Made by a program: the position numbers and the translations under genes. A stretch of 64,000 bases of DNA from Malania oleifera. Its lineage: Eukaryota; Streptophyta; Magnoliopsida; Santalales; Ximeniaceae. Location: positions 13,609,936 through 13,673,935 of the forward strand of contig NC_080422.1 in NCBI RefSeq assembly GCF_029873635.1, in the 5' to 3' direction. Under the pieces are notes generated by a model. That model saw nothing but the letters and a program-made list of their open reading frames with translations. It was not told where the DNA came from and made no database searches. Shown here piece after piece: positions 24,367 through 34,864 of this stretch (positions within the stretch are counted from its first letter, which is position 1; the number at the start of each line of letters is the position of its first letter).

Positions 24367-26840
24367 TGTAACACCCCGACCCCGAGGGGCCTAGGATATT
24401 AACTTTTTACTACTGATTTACAGCGGAAGCAAATAAAATCAATTTTTATTACACCAGAGCACTAATCATCCATATTACAATCACTTATTTCAAAAGAAGA
24501 AAATTACACAAATGTAAATATCTGAAATCATACTAATATTTCTAGTCAATTTTTATTTTTCTAATCCCCACCCGCATGCTTGTTAAGCCTGATTTCCGAC
24601 ATGTCCTTCAGAGTTATCTGAAATAAAATATGATTGGGGTGAGACGACGCTCAGTAAGTAAATAAGATTATTATTAGTGTGTGGCCAAAATGAGCTTTTA
24701 AAGAATTTCGTAAAACAATATTTAATACTATAACTTCAAAACTGCTTTTAGAATAAACATAAATTTAAAAATTCCTGCATAAAACTTTTGTCATCAATTT
24801 TAACAGTAAATTTTTATAATCATATACTATAACTGTTAAATTAAACTTTTAACTTTAAAACTGTAAAAATATTTAATGATAAACATACATATACTTTTCC
24901 TTATACGTTTTCCTTAGATCGTCATTTAAGCACCAAAATGATCCTTTTCACGTAAACTTACACTTTTCCTTCAAATCATCAGTAACTTTGTATACGTAAT
25001 TAAATATGTATAAACATATATTGTAAAAACCACCCTTAGGCCTGTTTGCCGTAAGTCATGTTTACCCTCATGACTGGGTTGTGCGGTCCGAAGACTGGAC
25101 TTAGCTGGCTGGCCGACCAAACTAAATCAACGTACGTAAACTTTAAGTGAGATTTTCCTTATTAAGTCCTGGTCCGGAACCAGGTGTGCACTCAGGAGAA
25201 ATCCACTAACATAAATAACCACTCTGTAAACAGTGTGGGTGCACTCTGATCCGTATAAACTTTAAGCTGCGGTACCGAGCATCTATAACTTTGAACTTTC
25301 GTTGCCATAAGGGGTTTTAAAATCATCTTATTATAATTTATGCAATTTAAAATAATATCGTGAAAATCTCATCTTTACTCATATTTTCATAAAAAATGTA
25401 ACGTAAAAATAAACTCATGCCACACAATTTTTGTGTTAAAAATATATATAATTTTATTTTTGAATAGAAATAAATGCTGAAAATTTACCCGAGGGGATTA
25501 GAACATTTCTTAACCCAAATATAGATGCAAGTATATTAAAGATAGAACTGGTATAATTAAATATGCGTAAAAATAAACTCATAGAAATTTTGTGGAACTA
25601 AGTAACATAATTAAAATTTACGTACAAAATAAACTCGGGTATGAATTTAAAATAAAAAGAAACTAACATAATCAAAATTTACTTACTTTCTTCTTTTACC
25701 GTGTGCTACGAACACAATAATTATCTTTAAGAAATGAGATCGGAAAAAGTGGGTGATTGAGAATTTATTCAAAAATTCTCTCTCCACCACAAATTCTTTC
25801 ACTCACTAATCCTTCTCTTCTTTGGAAAATTGTTGTGAAAAATGAAGGTTGAGAGCTCCCTATTTATAGGAGAATTTTGGGGAAGAAATGGAATTTGTAA
25901 AAGTGTGGGGAGATGGGTGAAATTATAATTATTAAAAATTAAAGAATGGGCAAGGTATGGGTTGTGTATGGAATAGGGATGGAGGCCATGTGGGAGTGCT
26001 TGCCACCAATCCCACTAAATAATTTTTTAATTAATTACTTACCTAATTAATTAATCAATTACTTAATTAATTATTTTATTATTTTATTATTTTTTTTCCT
26101 AATCATTATTATCATTATTATTATCATTGTTATTAATTTTAAACTACTTTTAGTATTTATTTATTTTATTATTTATTTTTGAACAAGAATTAAATTTAAA
26201 TTTTGAAAACTCATGTGGGCCCCACATGGTCTTGTGGGCCCCACACAACTTCGAGACCCGAATGGATCCTACGTAACTTGAATAACTCTTATACGATTTT
26301 ATGCATCCTACATAGCTTTGAGACTTGTGTAAACCTCCATATGGCTTCGGGACTCATGTGGGCCCCACACAGTCTTGTGAGCCCCGCATAGGATACCTAT
26401 ATTATTATTATTTTACCATATATTTCTTCAAATTATATCAGTTAAAACATTATTTTATGTACTTATTTACGTATATAAACAGTGTCTTGTGGTTCCGGGA
26501 CTCATGTGGACCCCACATAGTCTTGTGGGCCCCACATATGATACCTATATTATTATCATCTTATTATGTATTTCTACAAATTATGTCTGTCAAAACACTA
26601 TTTTATGTATATATACTTATTTACGTGTACAAACAGTGTCTATCCTGTTTATCCTATGAAATTCCATTTTGACCAGGCCGACCTCCAGGGAGCGACTGAG
26701 CCGCAATGGTCTCTGAGCACTCGCTAAGACAAGGTCTTTCTTAGGCATCAAACATGGAATCAAGGATCCTACAGAAAAACACTTCCGTATTGATATTAAC
26801 TTAATGACTATTTTTATTATTTTATTATTATTGTACTTTA

Positions 26841-26884
<44 letters not shown>

Positions 26885-26894
26885 GGTCATCACA
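24367..26894 (-). mobile_element. Nested solo LTR (Gypsy, probably Tekay/Del-like)
   Basis: The plus-strand borders are TGTAACACCCCGACCCC and GGGTCATCACA, so in element sense it runs TGTGATGACCC...GGGGTGTTACA, typical of this group. Flanks are TACAC (24362-24366) and TGCAC (26895-26899), a 5-bp target duplication with one transition. It has a minus-strand TATAAATAGGGAG promoter near 25860 and a GGGCCC-centred array upstream. It contains a (TA)n tract at 26843-26880. No coding region. Confidence 0.8.
26214..26536 (-). promoter_or_regulatory. U3 motif array, TGTGGGCCCCACA type
   Basis: Six copies of the near-palindrome TGTGGGCCCCACA (two slightly degraded) start at 26214, 26233, 26357, 26376, 26505 and 26524. 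They form three pairs, each with exactly 19-bp spacing. The last two pairs sit in a tandem duplication of about 148 bp (26351-26497 and 26499-26646). In element sense the array lies about 350-670 bp upstream of TATAAATA. Confidence 0.65.
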
Positions 26895-27691
26895 TGCACC
26901 ATCATATTCCCCTGAGTTAGGGTAGAAAACTCATCCGCCTTAGCATCACGTGTAGAATCCGGGAAGTATCTTTCAAAGAACGCCTCCTTGAAATGGCTCC
27001 ATGTCATCTCCATAGGACCAACTCTCTACTTCTCCAGCAGACTCGCCACAGTCTACCATCGCCTTGCCTCTTCAGACAGCTAGAAGGTAGCATAGAGGAC
27101 TCTCTGCCTATCTGTACAGTATAAGACCTCTAGAATCCTCTCAGTCTTCTCCACCCAATCCTCAGCTATCATCGAGTCATGTCCTCTAGAGAATTTCGGA
27201 GGGTGCATACGTGTGAACCTCTCAATGGTGCACCCCGCAGCTGTAGGAGAGCGTTCGCGTCTCCTGACACTCCGCTCGATCTTCCGCAGAACTTGCCTTG
27301 TCAAACCTTGAGGCACGAAAGGAGACTCATCACTTGCAGTCTCCTTAAAGCCACTTCCCAAGTTATTATCCTTGAGCTCCATTTTTGAAAACGATAGGAA
27401 CCTATTAGTATTCCTACCACACATACAGTTAACACAATTATCTACAACTAATCATGTTAACTACCCCCTCACGGGTCCAGGTTTGTCCTATCACACCGAC
27501 AAAAATATCATCAATGGTTTGCCGTAATTTTACTGAAATCATCATTCCGGGAAAAACACGGAACACCACGAACAAGTCCCGGTTTAGCAACAAAACAACC
27601 CTCGACCTACTCTACCCATTTCCTACATCCTATACTCTGGTATGTACACACAACTATGCCTAACCAAGTTTACAAATCCTAATGACCTGGC

Positions 27692-27703
27692 TTCGATACC
27701 AAG
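27692..27703 (-). other. Primer binding site of the Gypsy element
   Basis: In element sense TTGGTATCGAAGCC follows the 5' LTR end. The canonical tRNA-iMet complement is TGGTATCAGAGC; this one differs at two central bases. Confidence 0.6.
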
Positions 27704-27704
27704 T

Positions 27705-29053
27705 TGTCATGCCTCGAACCCGAAAATGGGACCCAGGGGTGAATAAATAATCTAACATGTCCATGTATCATACAAATCATCAATGACACGCTATAATGAA
27801 TGAGAATTAGTACCATACCAGAGTCTATACCAAAAAGGAATTCTAGGTCCCATAATACAAAACATAACCCTGGGTGTCAACCATACCCCAAAAAGGCAAC
27901 CCGATAAGATCCTAGTACTTACCCAAGTACTTCCCGCAGTACACCGATCACAACGCTCCCAATACTAGGACGCTAGTTCCGGTTACTCGAAGGACCTTAA
28001 AAATATGTACGTACAGCAAGAGTGAGACACCTTTCAGTAAGGCAAATACATGTTATATCGGTGTGTAGAATTTGAGTGTCATCATGACACAAAATATACA
28101 CAGTTAAATACAATTCCAGTATTTTCACAAAATAGTTCCAGTACATTGCATACACGCACACACGCATGATCAAGCAACTTGGTGTCGTCACACCCTTCGA
28201 TCTGAAGCCAGCCCGCATTACACGGCGTCCCTGACACATGGCATAGTCCTAGATTCCCATGGCATCGTACCAATACAAATGGTGGATCCACATCCTTCGA
28301 TGATCAACCGGTAAGGCTCACGCTCTCGAATATAGAGCCGGACAATCTTGCCAAACATGGCAGGCTATATTTCATGCTCTTGGATATAAAGTCAGACACT
28401 CTTTCAGTACCTGGAATAATTCGGAACCCAGTTCCTATTGCATTTCATCAAAACACAAGCGTGTATGCTCATATAACCAAAAAAACCACACCCATTTGGT
28501 AATCTAAAATCATGATTTTCCAAACATATACAGTTTAAACAAGTCAAGGCACAATCATCCCTATAACACAATATATATCACAATATATTTACGGTTTTCC
28601 AACAAAACCAGGGATGCAGCCCACCGCCCCCTTTTTCCCAAAACTGTAACATGAAAAACCCATAATTTTACCCATTAAATTTCTCCAAATGAGTAACCAA
28701 AATACACATAGGACCGTGAACCACAGTTCTACCGAGTCCGATTTCAAAAATAACAAACATAAATAGAATCTCCTTACCTTTCCCCAAATGGTCAATCCTA
28801 AACTCTACGGCCCCTAACCAGCGAACTGAGCTCCCAAAACCTATAAACCACATTACAGAAGATACTCACAATCCTATTCCCTACATAACTACCAGATCAA
28901 AATTAAAAACCAAGTCTTACCTCAATTTTGAGCTGAAACTCGAAAATGCCCGAAACGAAGATCCAATCCATAAAACTTGTAGAGAATCCTTCCCTGATTC
29001 TCGTGGTAATGTCGGATCGACGATTCCTGCAACGTACGAGGAAGAAATCTAGA

Positions 29054-29115
<62 letters not shown>

Positions 29116-29304
29116 CAAGTTTCTAGAGAGATAGAGAGAGAATTTTAGATTACTTAGCTTGGAAGAAAAGGAAATGAATATTTATAGCCCTTTGACTCGG
29201 ACCCCTTGTCGACGAACTCTGGTTTCATCGACGAAGCTTGCTCAATTACCATATTACCCTTCTCTTCATTCATTATTTCATATATCACGGTTCAAGTTCT
29301 TACA
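27705..29304 (-). repeat. 5' LTR of the Gypsy element
   Basis: 1600 bp. Same ends as the 3' LTR. Only two palindromes remain upstream of its TATA box (TTGTCGACGA at 29206 and TCATCGACGA at 29225), against eight in the partner. Contains a GA microsatellite at about 29050-29110. Confidence 0.9.
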
Positions 29305-29309
29305 TAAAT

Positions 29310-30429
29310 AGTCGTAAAAATAGTTTTATTTGTCATTTATAATTCTTAAATAATCACAAAAATGCCACCATATTTTTCATATGAGAGCATGGAATTCGAA
29401 TCATAGAGTTTGTTTTGTGTGCTTTTTATTTATTGAATTTCTCCCGAATCTACACAAATCCAAATCCATGCCCCACAATTCATGATCATAAATGCTATCT
29501 TATATAATTATTGATAAATTGAAAAATGAGTTTCTTTTTTCGTAACTTTTTTGAAAACTCTAAATAAAAAATAAAAGAACTATTTTGCAACTAAACAAAC
29601 TCTTCATTTTCTACACTTTTAGTATGAACTTTAAAAACTAAAAAATAAGATGATATTTATTTATTTATTTATTTATTTAAATCGAGAATCACGAATTGGG
29701 AATGAGAAATATTTGCCGCAACTAAATGGGTTCCAACTTTTGGTATAGGATTAAAGAATAAAAACAAATTTAGAATGCAAAATACAGACATACACCATTA
29801 AGATACAATTATTTAATGATATTAACTTTTCTTTTAAAAGGCAAGAAATTGCAATTGGTTTAATTAGTATATATGGAAAACAATTTGTATTTTTGCTTTT
29901 TAGTTCTTAAAAAATTTAATAAAAATATCACATGATTGATTTTTTTTTTATTCTTGCATTTATATAAGAAACCTAAGATATGGCTTCTTATTGTTTTTAA
30001 GTTCTCCATATAAGGTGTTAGAAAAGTATTAAAAAAAAAAACAAACAAACAAACAAACCTGCTTTAATTTGAAAACATACATGCACATTAATAAATTGCC
30101 AATTTTTTCATTTGAAAGATCCACCACTGCCTTATTCAGCAACAAGTTGGTTTCCAACTTCAAAAAAAGAAGAAGAAGAAGAAGAAGAAGAAGAAGAAGA
30201 AGAAGAAGAAGAAGAAGAAGAAGAAACAAACCTGGCGAGGAGCAGAGGTGGTGGCGGTCGGAGTAGCGAAAGGCGATGGGCGAGCGCTGGGCTGCGACGG
30301 CGACAAGCGACAAAGAGAGGAGGATTGGGAGAGAGGAGGATCGGGAGGGGTTGCGCACTGGAAATAAAAGATTGGGGAAATATTGGGGGGAAAATTGGGG
30401 AAACAATAGTTTGGGGGGAAGGGGCCAAT
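29310..30429. other. Intergenic DNA with GAA microsatellite and GC-richer fragment
   Basis: 29310-30060 is AT-rich with nothing recognisable. 30163-30225 is an uninterrupted (GAA)n triplet repeat. 30226-30430 is markedly more GC-rich than its surroundings and abuts CACTA subterminal repeats, so it may be captured gene-derived sequence. I see no protein family in it. Confidence 0.5.
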
Positions 30430-31621
30430 AGTGACGAATATTAAAATTCGTCACTAATAGTATTAAATAATTTTTTTTATTTTTTTAAATAAGGGAAGTA
30501 TTAGTGACGATTCTCAACTCTGTTACTAATAATTGGGCAATAGTGACGAATATATAAATTTGTCACTAATAGTATTAAATAATTTTATCTTTTTTTGTCC
30601 CAACGGGCATGACGCGGTGGAAAGGCATTAGCACGTAAGAAGGAGCATCGAGGGTTCAATTCTAGGTAGATACACTCACGGAAGCCGTGTTTGCATTCCG
30701 GACTTTACCTTATCAGCGAGACCTAGGGGGAGGATGTTGATCCATAGGTTTGGTGCCATACCAGGGGGTCCAAATGACTTGTTGGTGGCTGGAGTTCCTA
30801 TGTAATAAATTTATTTTTTTTAATAAGTATTAGTGATGGTTCTCAAATCCGTCACTAATAATAGGGCAATAGTGACGAATATATAAATTCATCACTAATA
30901 CTCTGAAATAAAAATTCTTATTTATTTTTAAATAAGGGAAGTATTAGTGACGATTCTCAAATCCATCACTAATAATGGGACAATAGTGATGAATATATAA
31001 ATTTGTCAATAATACTCTGAAACAAAAATACTTATTTTTTTTTAAAATAAGGGAAGTATTAGTGACAGTTCTCAAATCCGTCACTAATAATGGACCAATA
31101 GTGAGAAATATATAAATTCGTCACTAATACTATGAAACAAAAATACATATATTTTTTTAAATAAGGAAAGTATTAGTGACGGTTCTCAAATTTGTCACTA
31201 ATAATGGGCCAATAGTGACGAATATATAAATTCGTCACTAATACTCTAAAACAAAATTTTTTATTTATTTTTAAGTAAGGGAAGTATTAGTGACGGTTCT
31301 CAAATCCATCACTAATAATGAGCCAATAGTGATGAATATATAAATTCATCACTAATACTCTAAAAAAAAATTTTTATTTAATTTTAAAATAATAGTAGTG
31401 ACGGTTATTTAGTCATCACTAATGAATATATTTTAGTGACGGCTTTAATTTGTCACTAATACCGTAGAAATCGTCGCTAATATTTTTTTGGAATAATTTC
31501 TGCGTGAAAAATGATTTTCCGTGATTTTTTTCAATTTTTAGTGACAAAATTATTAGTGACGGATTCAATTTCGTCACTAATAGTTTCGTATTAGTGACGG
31601 TTCCAGTTTTTTTTTGTAGTG
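30430..31621 (+). mobile_element. CACTA right subterminal repeats and 3' terminus, second copy
   Basis: Repeating units of about 115 bp alternate TAGTGACGGTTCTC with its complement and end in TTTTTTTTTGTAGTG at 31621, the canonical CACTA 3' terminus. The last 150 bp (CGTCGCTAATATTTTTTTGGA onward) align with 1110-1366, so both copies belong to one family. No left terminus (CACTACAAAA) was found upstream, so the element is truncated or internally rearranged. Confidence 0.75.
30597..30804 (+). mobile_element. tRNA-derived SINE-like insertion
   Basis: Interrupts the CACTA repeats. Box A-like GGCATGACGCGGTGG and box B-like GGGTTCAATTC are spaced as in a pol III promoter. It is flanked by similar AT-rich stretches (AATTTTATCTTTTTTT and AATTTATTTTTTTT) that could be a target duplication. 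Confidence 0.55.
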
Positions 31622-31945
31622 ACCGTGTTCTCAGGAGGCATGACAACTTCTTCTTCTTCTTCTTCTTCTTATAATAATTGATGGAACCGTTTTAAAGTCT
31701 AGTATATACATAACTCCAGCTAAACTTTTGTCATGCCTACACTCAATTGATTGTCATGGTTCATCATAAAAACTGCATCCCACATTGAATCCTTGCAAAT
31801 TAGCCTCTTCGCATTCAAACTCTGTTGACACAAATTCTTGCTAGAACGATGTGCATGGGACATTATTCAAATAAAAAGTTGTCATCACCTATGAAAGGTG
31901 ATCAAATAGCCTATTCGTCTCAGCAGTATCATATTCATTATATGA

Positions 31946-32339
31946 TTAAGGATGAAAAAATGCTTCCCTCTGCACATTTGAAGCTCCACTCATACTCTTG
32001 CTTCGAGGAGTGCATTTAACAAGAATTTCAACTATATACACATTAGGACAAGAACTTTGCGGGTCCAATGCAATTAGCACATCTGCATCATCCTTTATTA
32101 GGACTTCGATATACACTACATTTCCACCACTCCATTGATGCGGATATTTCGAACTTAATTCTAACATGTAACCATTCGAATCAATATCTAATCCTTCATT
32201 TATTTTTTGTTTAAAACTTTCTAACTTGAATCCTCTTCGTTGACCCTCTATTGTACTCAATACCAGTCAATCCATATATAATCTCACCGTCAACATATAA
32301 TAAAACCGTAACTTTGTTAGCTAATGAACTTGATGTCAT
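31946..32339 (-). pseudogene. MULE transposase N-terminal (PB1-like) fragment
   Basis: On the minus strand an ATG at 32339 opens MTSSSLANKVTVLLYVDGEI and continues with IEYNRGSTKRIQV. After a one-base frameshift comes LESFKQKINEGLDID and YIEVLIKDDADVLIAL. This layout (hydrophobic strand, DGEI, basic strand, helix, then an IKDD.DV block) is that of the N-terminal domain of plant Mutator-like transposases. The catalytic and SWIM zinc-finger parts are absent; the Copia array begins only 206 bp away. Family call is by eye. Confidence 0.5.
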
Positions 32340-32841
32340 TTTGAATTTTCAGCATAAATTAAGAAATTTAAATTTTCAACTGAGGTAATATTTCTTTTCT
32401 CAAAAAATCGAAAAATTAAAGTAACCTCATGTAGTTATTCTTTTCTTACAAAAATAGAGTTTAACTACAACGTAAAAAAATTTCAACACAATAATAAATA
32501 TTATGATTAAATCACAATAATATCGAACAAATCTTATTTCATATTGTTGACCTTATTAGTCACGCCCGGTTTTGATTATGACAAATACTCATTGTATCTA
32601 ATGAGTGGTTGAGCTTTTGTGCAAGAATCAAGAATGATAAAATCAAGATGTGCACAAAGCTAGAAAGGCTTGAAGACAATTTCATAAACTCTTAATTATA
32701 ATATTTTCCAGTGAAATTGTTTGTAATAGTAATTAGGGTTTTTCGGTTTGTAATAAGCTCACACACATCACATGAATGATTTACTTTGTAAGCTCAAACC
32801 GAACCATAGAAAGACCTTAGAGTGTACCTTTGGGCGACCGA

Positions 32842-33368
32842 AGGTCGACCGACACCGGACTTTTTCGGTGTCTTCAAAATTGGACCCCAAGTGGCCTTAG
32901 GACACACACATATGCACATATGTTTATTAGGCACTTAAAATTGATTGAGTTGGGCCAATTCGGGACCGAAATGCACACTTGGTGCACTTTCGGTCGACCG
33001 AGACAAACAGTTCAAATTGTCCCGGTCGACCGAAACCGGTCCGGGTCAACTATTTGACCCGGTCCCGGTCGACCGACCCCTTACAGGTCATTTGACCTCG
33101 GTCGACCGAACCACCTGGGAGTCAACTATTTGACCCCCCGGTCGACCGACCACTTTTTGTACTCCAACAACTCGGTCGACCGAAGCGCATCGGGAGAATT
33201 CCCAACAACTCGGTCGACCGAGCCGTGCAGTTCAAAAAGGCCTCGGTCGACCGAAACTCGGAGATTTCAAAATCGCCTTATCCCGGTCGACCGACCCCTT
33301 AGTTCAAAATGCCCTCGGTCGACCGAGCCACTTGAGTCCCGGTCGACCGAACCACTTTTGGTCGACCG
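32842..33368 (+). promoter_or_regulatory. U3 palindrome array, TCGGTCGACCGA type (LTR1)
   Basis: Thirteen copies of a palindrome centred on GTCGAC (full form TCGGTCGACCGA). GTCGAC starts at 32844, 32993, 33025, 33068, 33101, 33141, 33175, 33213, 33246, 33286, 33318, 33342 and 33361. From the second site the spacings alternate: 32, 43, 33, 40, 34, 38, 33, 40, 32, then 24 and 19 bp. That suggests an ancestral unit of about 73 bp with two sites. The array ends about 130 bp before the TATA box. Identical arrays lie at 40018-40545 and 47200-47727. Confidence 0.8.
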
Positions 33369-33498
33369 GACCTCTCGGGTTGTTCCCATTTTTACCGTGG
33401 TTAATATTTTTCTAAACAGGGTTAAAATGCATTAAACTCCATTAAACTTTTCTAATAATACCCTATAGGTCCCCAACGGTCATAGTTCCTCCCTTGCC

Positions 33499-33507
33499 TA
33501 TATATAT
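33499..33507 (+). promoter_or_regulatory. TATA box of LTR1
   Basis: TATATATAT in the context TTGCCTATATATATGCC, downstream of the palindrome array. Transcription would be expected to start near 33530, making 32545 to about 33530 the U3. Equivalent boxes are at 40675-40683 and 47857-47865. Confidence 0.6.
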
Positions 33508-34812
33508 GCCTTCATTTGCAAAGATTAAGATGGATTAGCCACTTTGATCAGGGAAAATTCTTTGAAAATCCAAAACCCTATAATACTCATTCTTAAGCCT
33601 CCTACACTCATACTTACCTTCTCATACAAATTAAACCCTTTGTAAGTTGATTGAGTGCTGGTCTAAGTAGGTTTGCTCTCCCATTCATATTTGATTGTTT
33701 TATTATCCTTGAGAGCTAAACCTTGAGTATTCTTAGGGGACTTTATTAATAAGTCTATCCTAAGAAAACTTTGATAGATCTTCTAAGATTTGCACCTCCA
33801 TTGCAACATCTTAAGAAGATAGTATTTGTATTTTGATTGCAAAACATTTTCAAATATCTACTGTGTTATTAATCTTGAAAATATTTGATGAGATATTTGA
33901 TAGTGTGATAAAATCTTTGTTGCAATACTCGTTAACTCATATATCTTTTGCTGAATACAAAGATTGAATATCCTTTTGCAAACCAAACTTATACGTTGCT
34001 AGATCTTCATATACATATGTGTATTGAGAAAACTTGTTGATTGAAATATATGAAGTCTGGATGATATCTTTGTTTGAGCACTTAGATTAAATATCTTGTG
34101 ATACAAAGATCATTTAGGTTTGCACTCTCACGCACTCATTACAACGATAGTAAATCTATTTGAGAGTTGACATCTTAGACCACACTGAGCTTACAAATTA
34201 TTTCATATTTGTGGTGTATATTATTGCGCGAATTTGGGTACATATCTGCTTTACTTGAAAGCATAATCACTGTACCATCTCATTGTAATACACTTTGGTT
34301 GTATTTCCAGGCACGGGCCTGAAGAGGGAGACTAGCCCTGGAATAGTCCCGGATTGGCTTAGACCCGGTTAGGAAAGCTAGGTGCGTCGTCCTATTAAGG
34401 CGTGTAGGTTGAGGTCAGCCCCGCTAATTGACCTGGTTAAGGTTGAGGTCAGCCCTGTGTTAATTTGACCTGGTTGTAAACGGTGACGCTCCACCCTTAA
34501 GTGAGCTCTTAGTGGAATCCTCTAGCTTGCGAGCTCGAGGCGGGGACGTAGGCACGGTTGGCCGAACCCCGATAACATATCGTGTGTTCATTTATATTTC
34601 CGCACTTTATATTAGCCGCACATGTATGTTATGGGTGAATGATGCGTATGACTTAAATTTCACATTATACTTATCTACGCATTTGGAAATTGAATAGGCA
34701 GACCCTAGGTTGTGTATATACTGCTGTTTATCCAGCATAACCTAAGTGATAAATTTTAAAATTCCAATTCACCCCCCCCCCCTCTTGGGAATACACCAAC
34801 TCTGATAACAAT

Positions 34813-34824
34813 TGGTATCAGAGC
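34813..34824 (+). other. Primer binding site (tRNA-iMet), internal copy 1
   Basis: TGGTATCAGAGC, two bases after the LTR1 end; exact complement of the plant initiator tRNA-Met 3' end. The second copy is at 41988-41999. Confidence 0.9.
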
Positions 34825-34864
34825 CTCGTTGCACTTGACCTAAACGTTTTTGTAAAAGATCGCA

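Larger units (their letters stand above)
23870..27424 (-). pseudogene. Gypsy gag pseudogene, split by a solo LTR
   Basis: The N-terminal part (27424-26899) has the plant Gypsy gag motifs FTRMHPPKFSRGHD, EDWVEKTERIL and TWSHFKEAFFERYFPDS. The C-terminal part (24366-23870) continues with LILNEYEKTQRFEKGL and a degraded zinc knuckle NCGQSGHMARDC whose first Cys is replaced by Tyr. The intervening 2.5 kb is the solo LTR at 24367-26894. At the upstream junction the target copy reads GTGTA instead of GTGCA, turning a CAG codon into TAG. Confidence 0.85.
18344..29304 (-). mobile_element. Ty3/Gypsy LTR retrotransposon, complete structure, decayed
   Basis: The two LTRs (18344-20127 and 27705-29304) begin TGTCATGCC and end TTCTTACA on the plus strand. 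The outer flanks are a perfect TAAAT target duplication (18339-18343 and 29305-29309). In element sense (minus) a TGGTATC-containing primer site follows the 5' LTR at 27703-27692 and an AAGAAGGGGAGGT polypurine tract precedes the 3' LTR. Between them lie gag, protease, reverse transcriptase, RNase H and integrase, in Gypsy order. Every domain carries stops or shifts, so it is not autonomous now. A solo LTR (24367-26894) is nested in gag. Confidence 0.9.
32545..34810 (+). repeat. LTR1 of the tandem Copia array
   Basis: TGTTGACC...GATAACA, 2266 bp. Carries A at 32558, A at 32624 and C at 32955, where LTR2 and LTR3 have G, G and T. Its 3' end (CTCTGATAACA and ten C's in the C-run) is like LTR2 and unlike LTR3. 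Confidence 0.93.

Noticed and set aside
30163-30444. Poly-Glu, poly-Arg and poly-Ser open frames
   Set aside because: Produced by an uninterrupted (GAA)n microsatellite read in three frames and both strands.
32842-33368. Possible CRISPR-like array (short repeats with regular spacers)
   Set aside because: Plant nuclear context; repeats are 12-bp palindromes with 20-40 bp spacing that recur identically in each LTR; no cas genes or leader.
32830-33435. Open frames reading through the palindrome array (RSTE/VDR-rich peptides)
   Set aside because: The repeats RSTE and VDR are simply translations of CGGTCGACCGA in different frames. The array is promoter DNA upstream of the TATA box, and frames overlap without start context.
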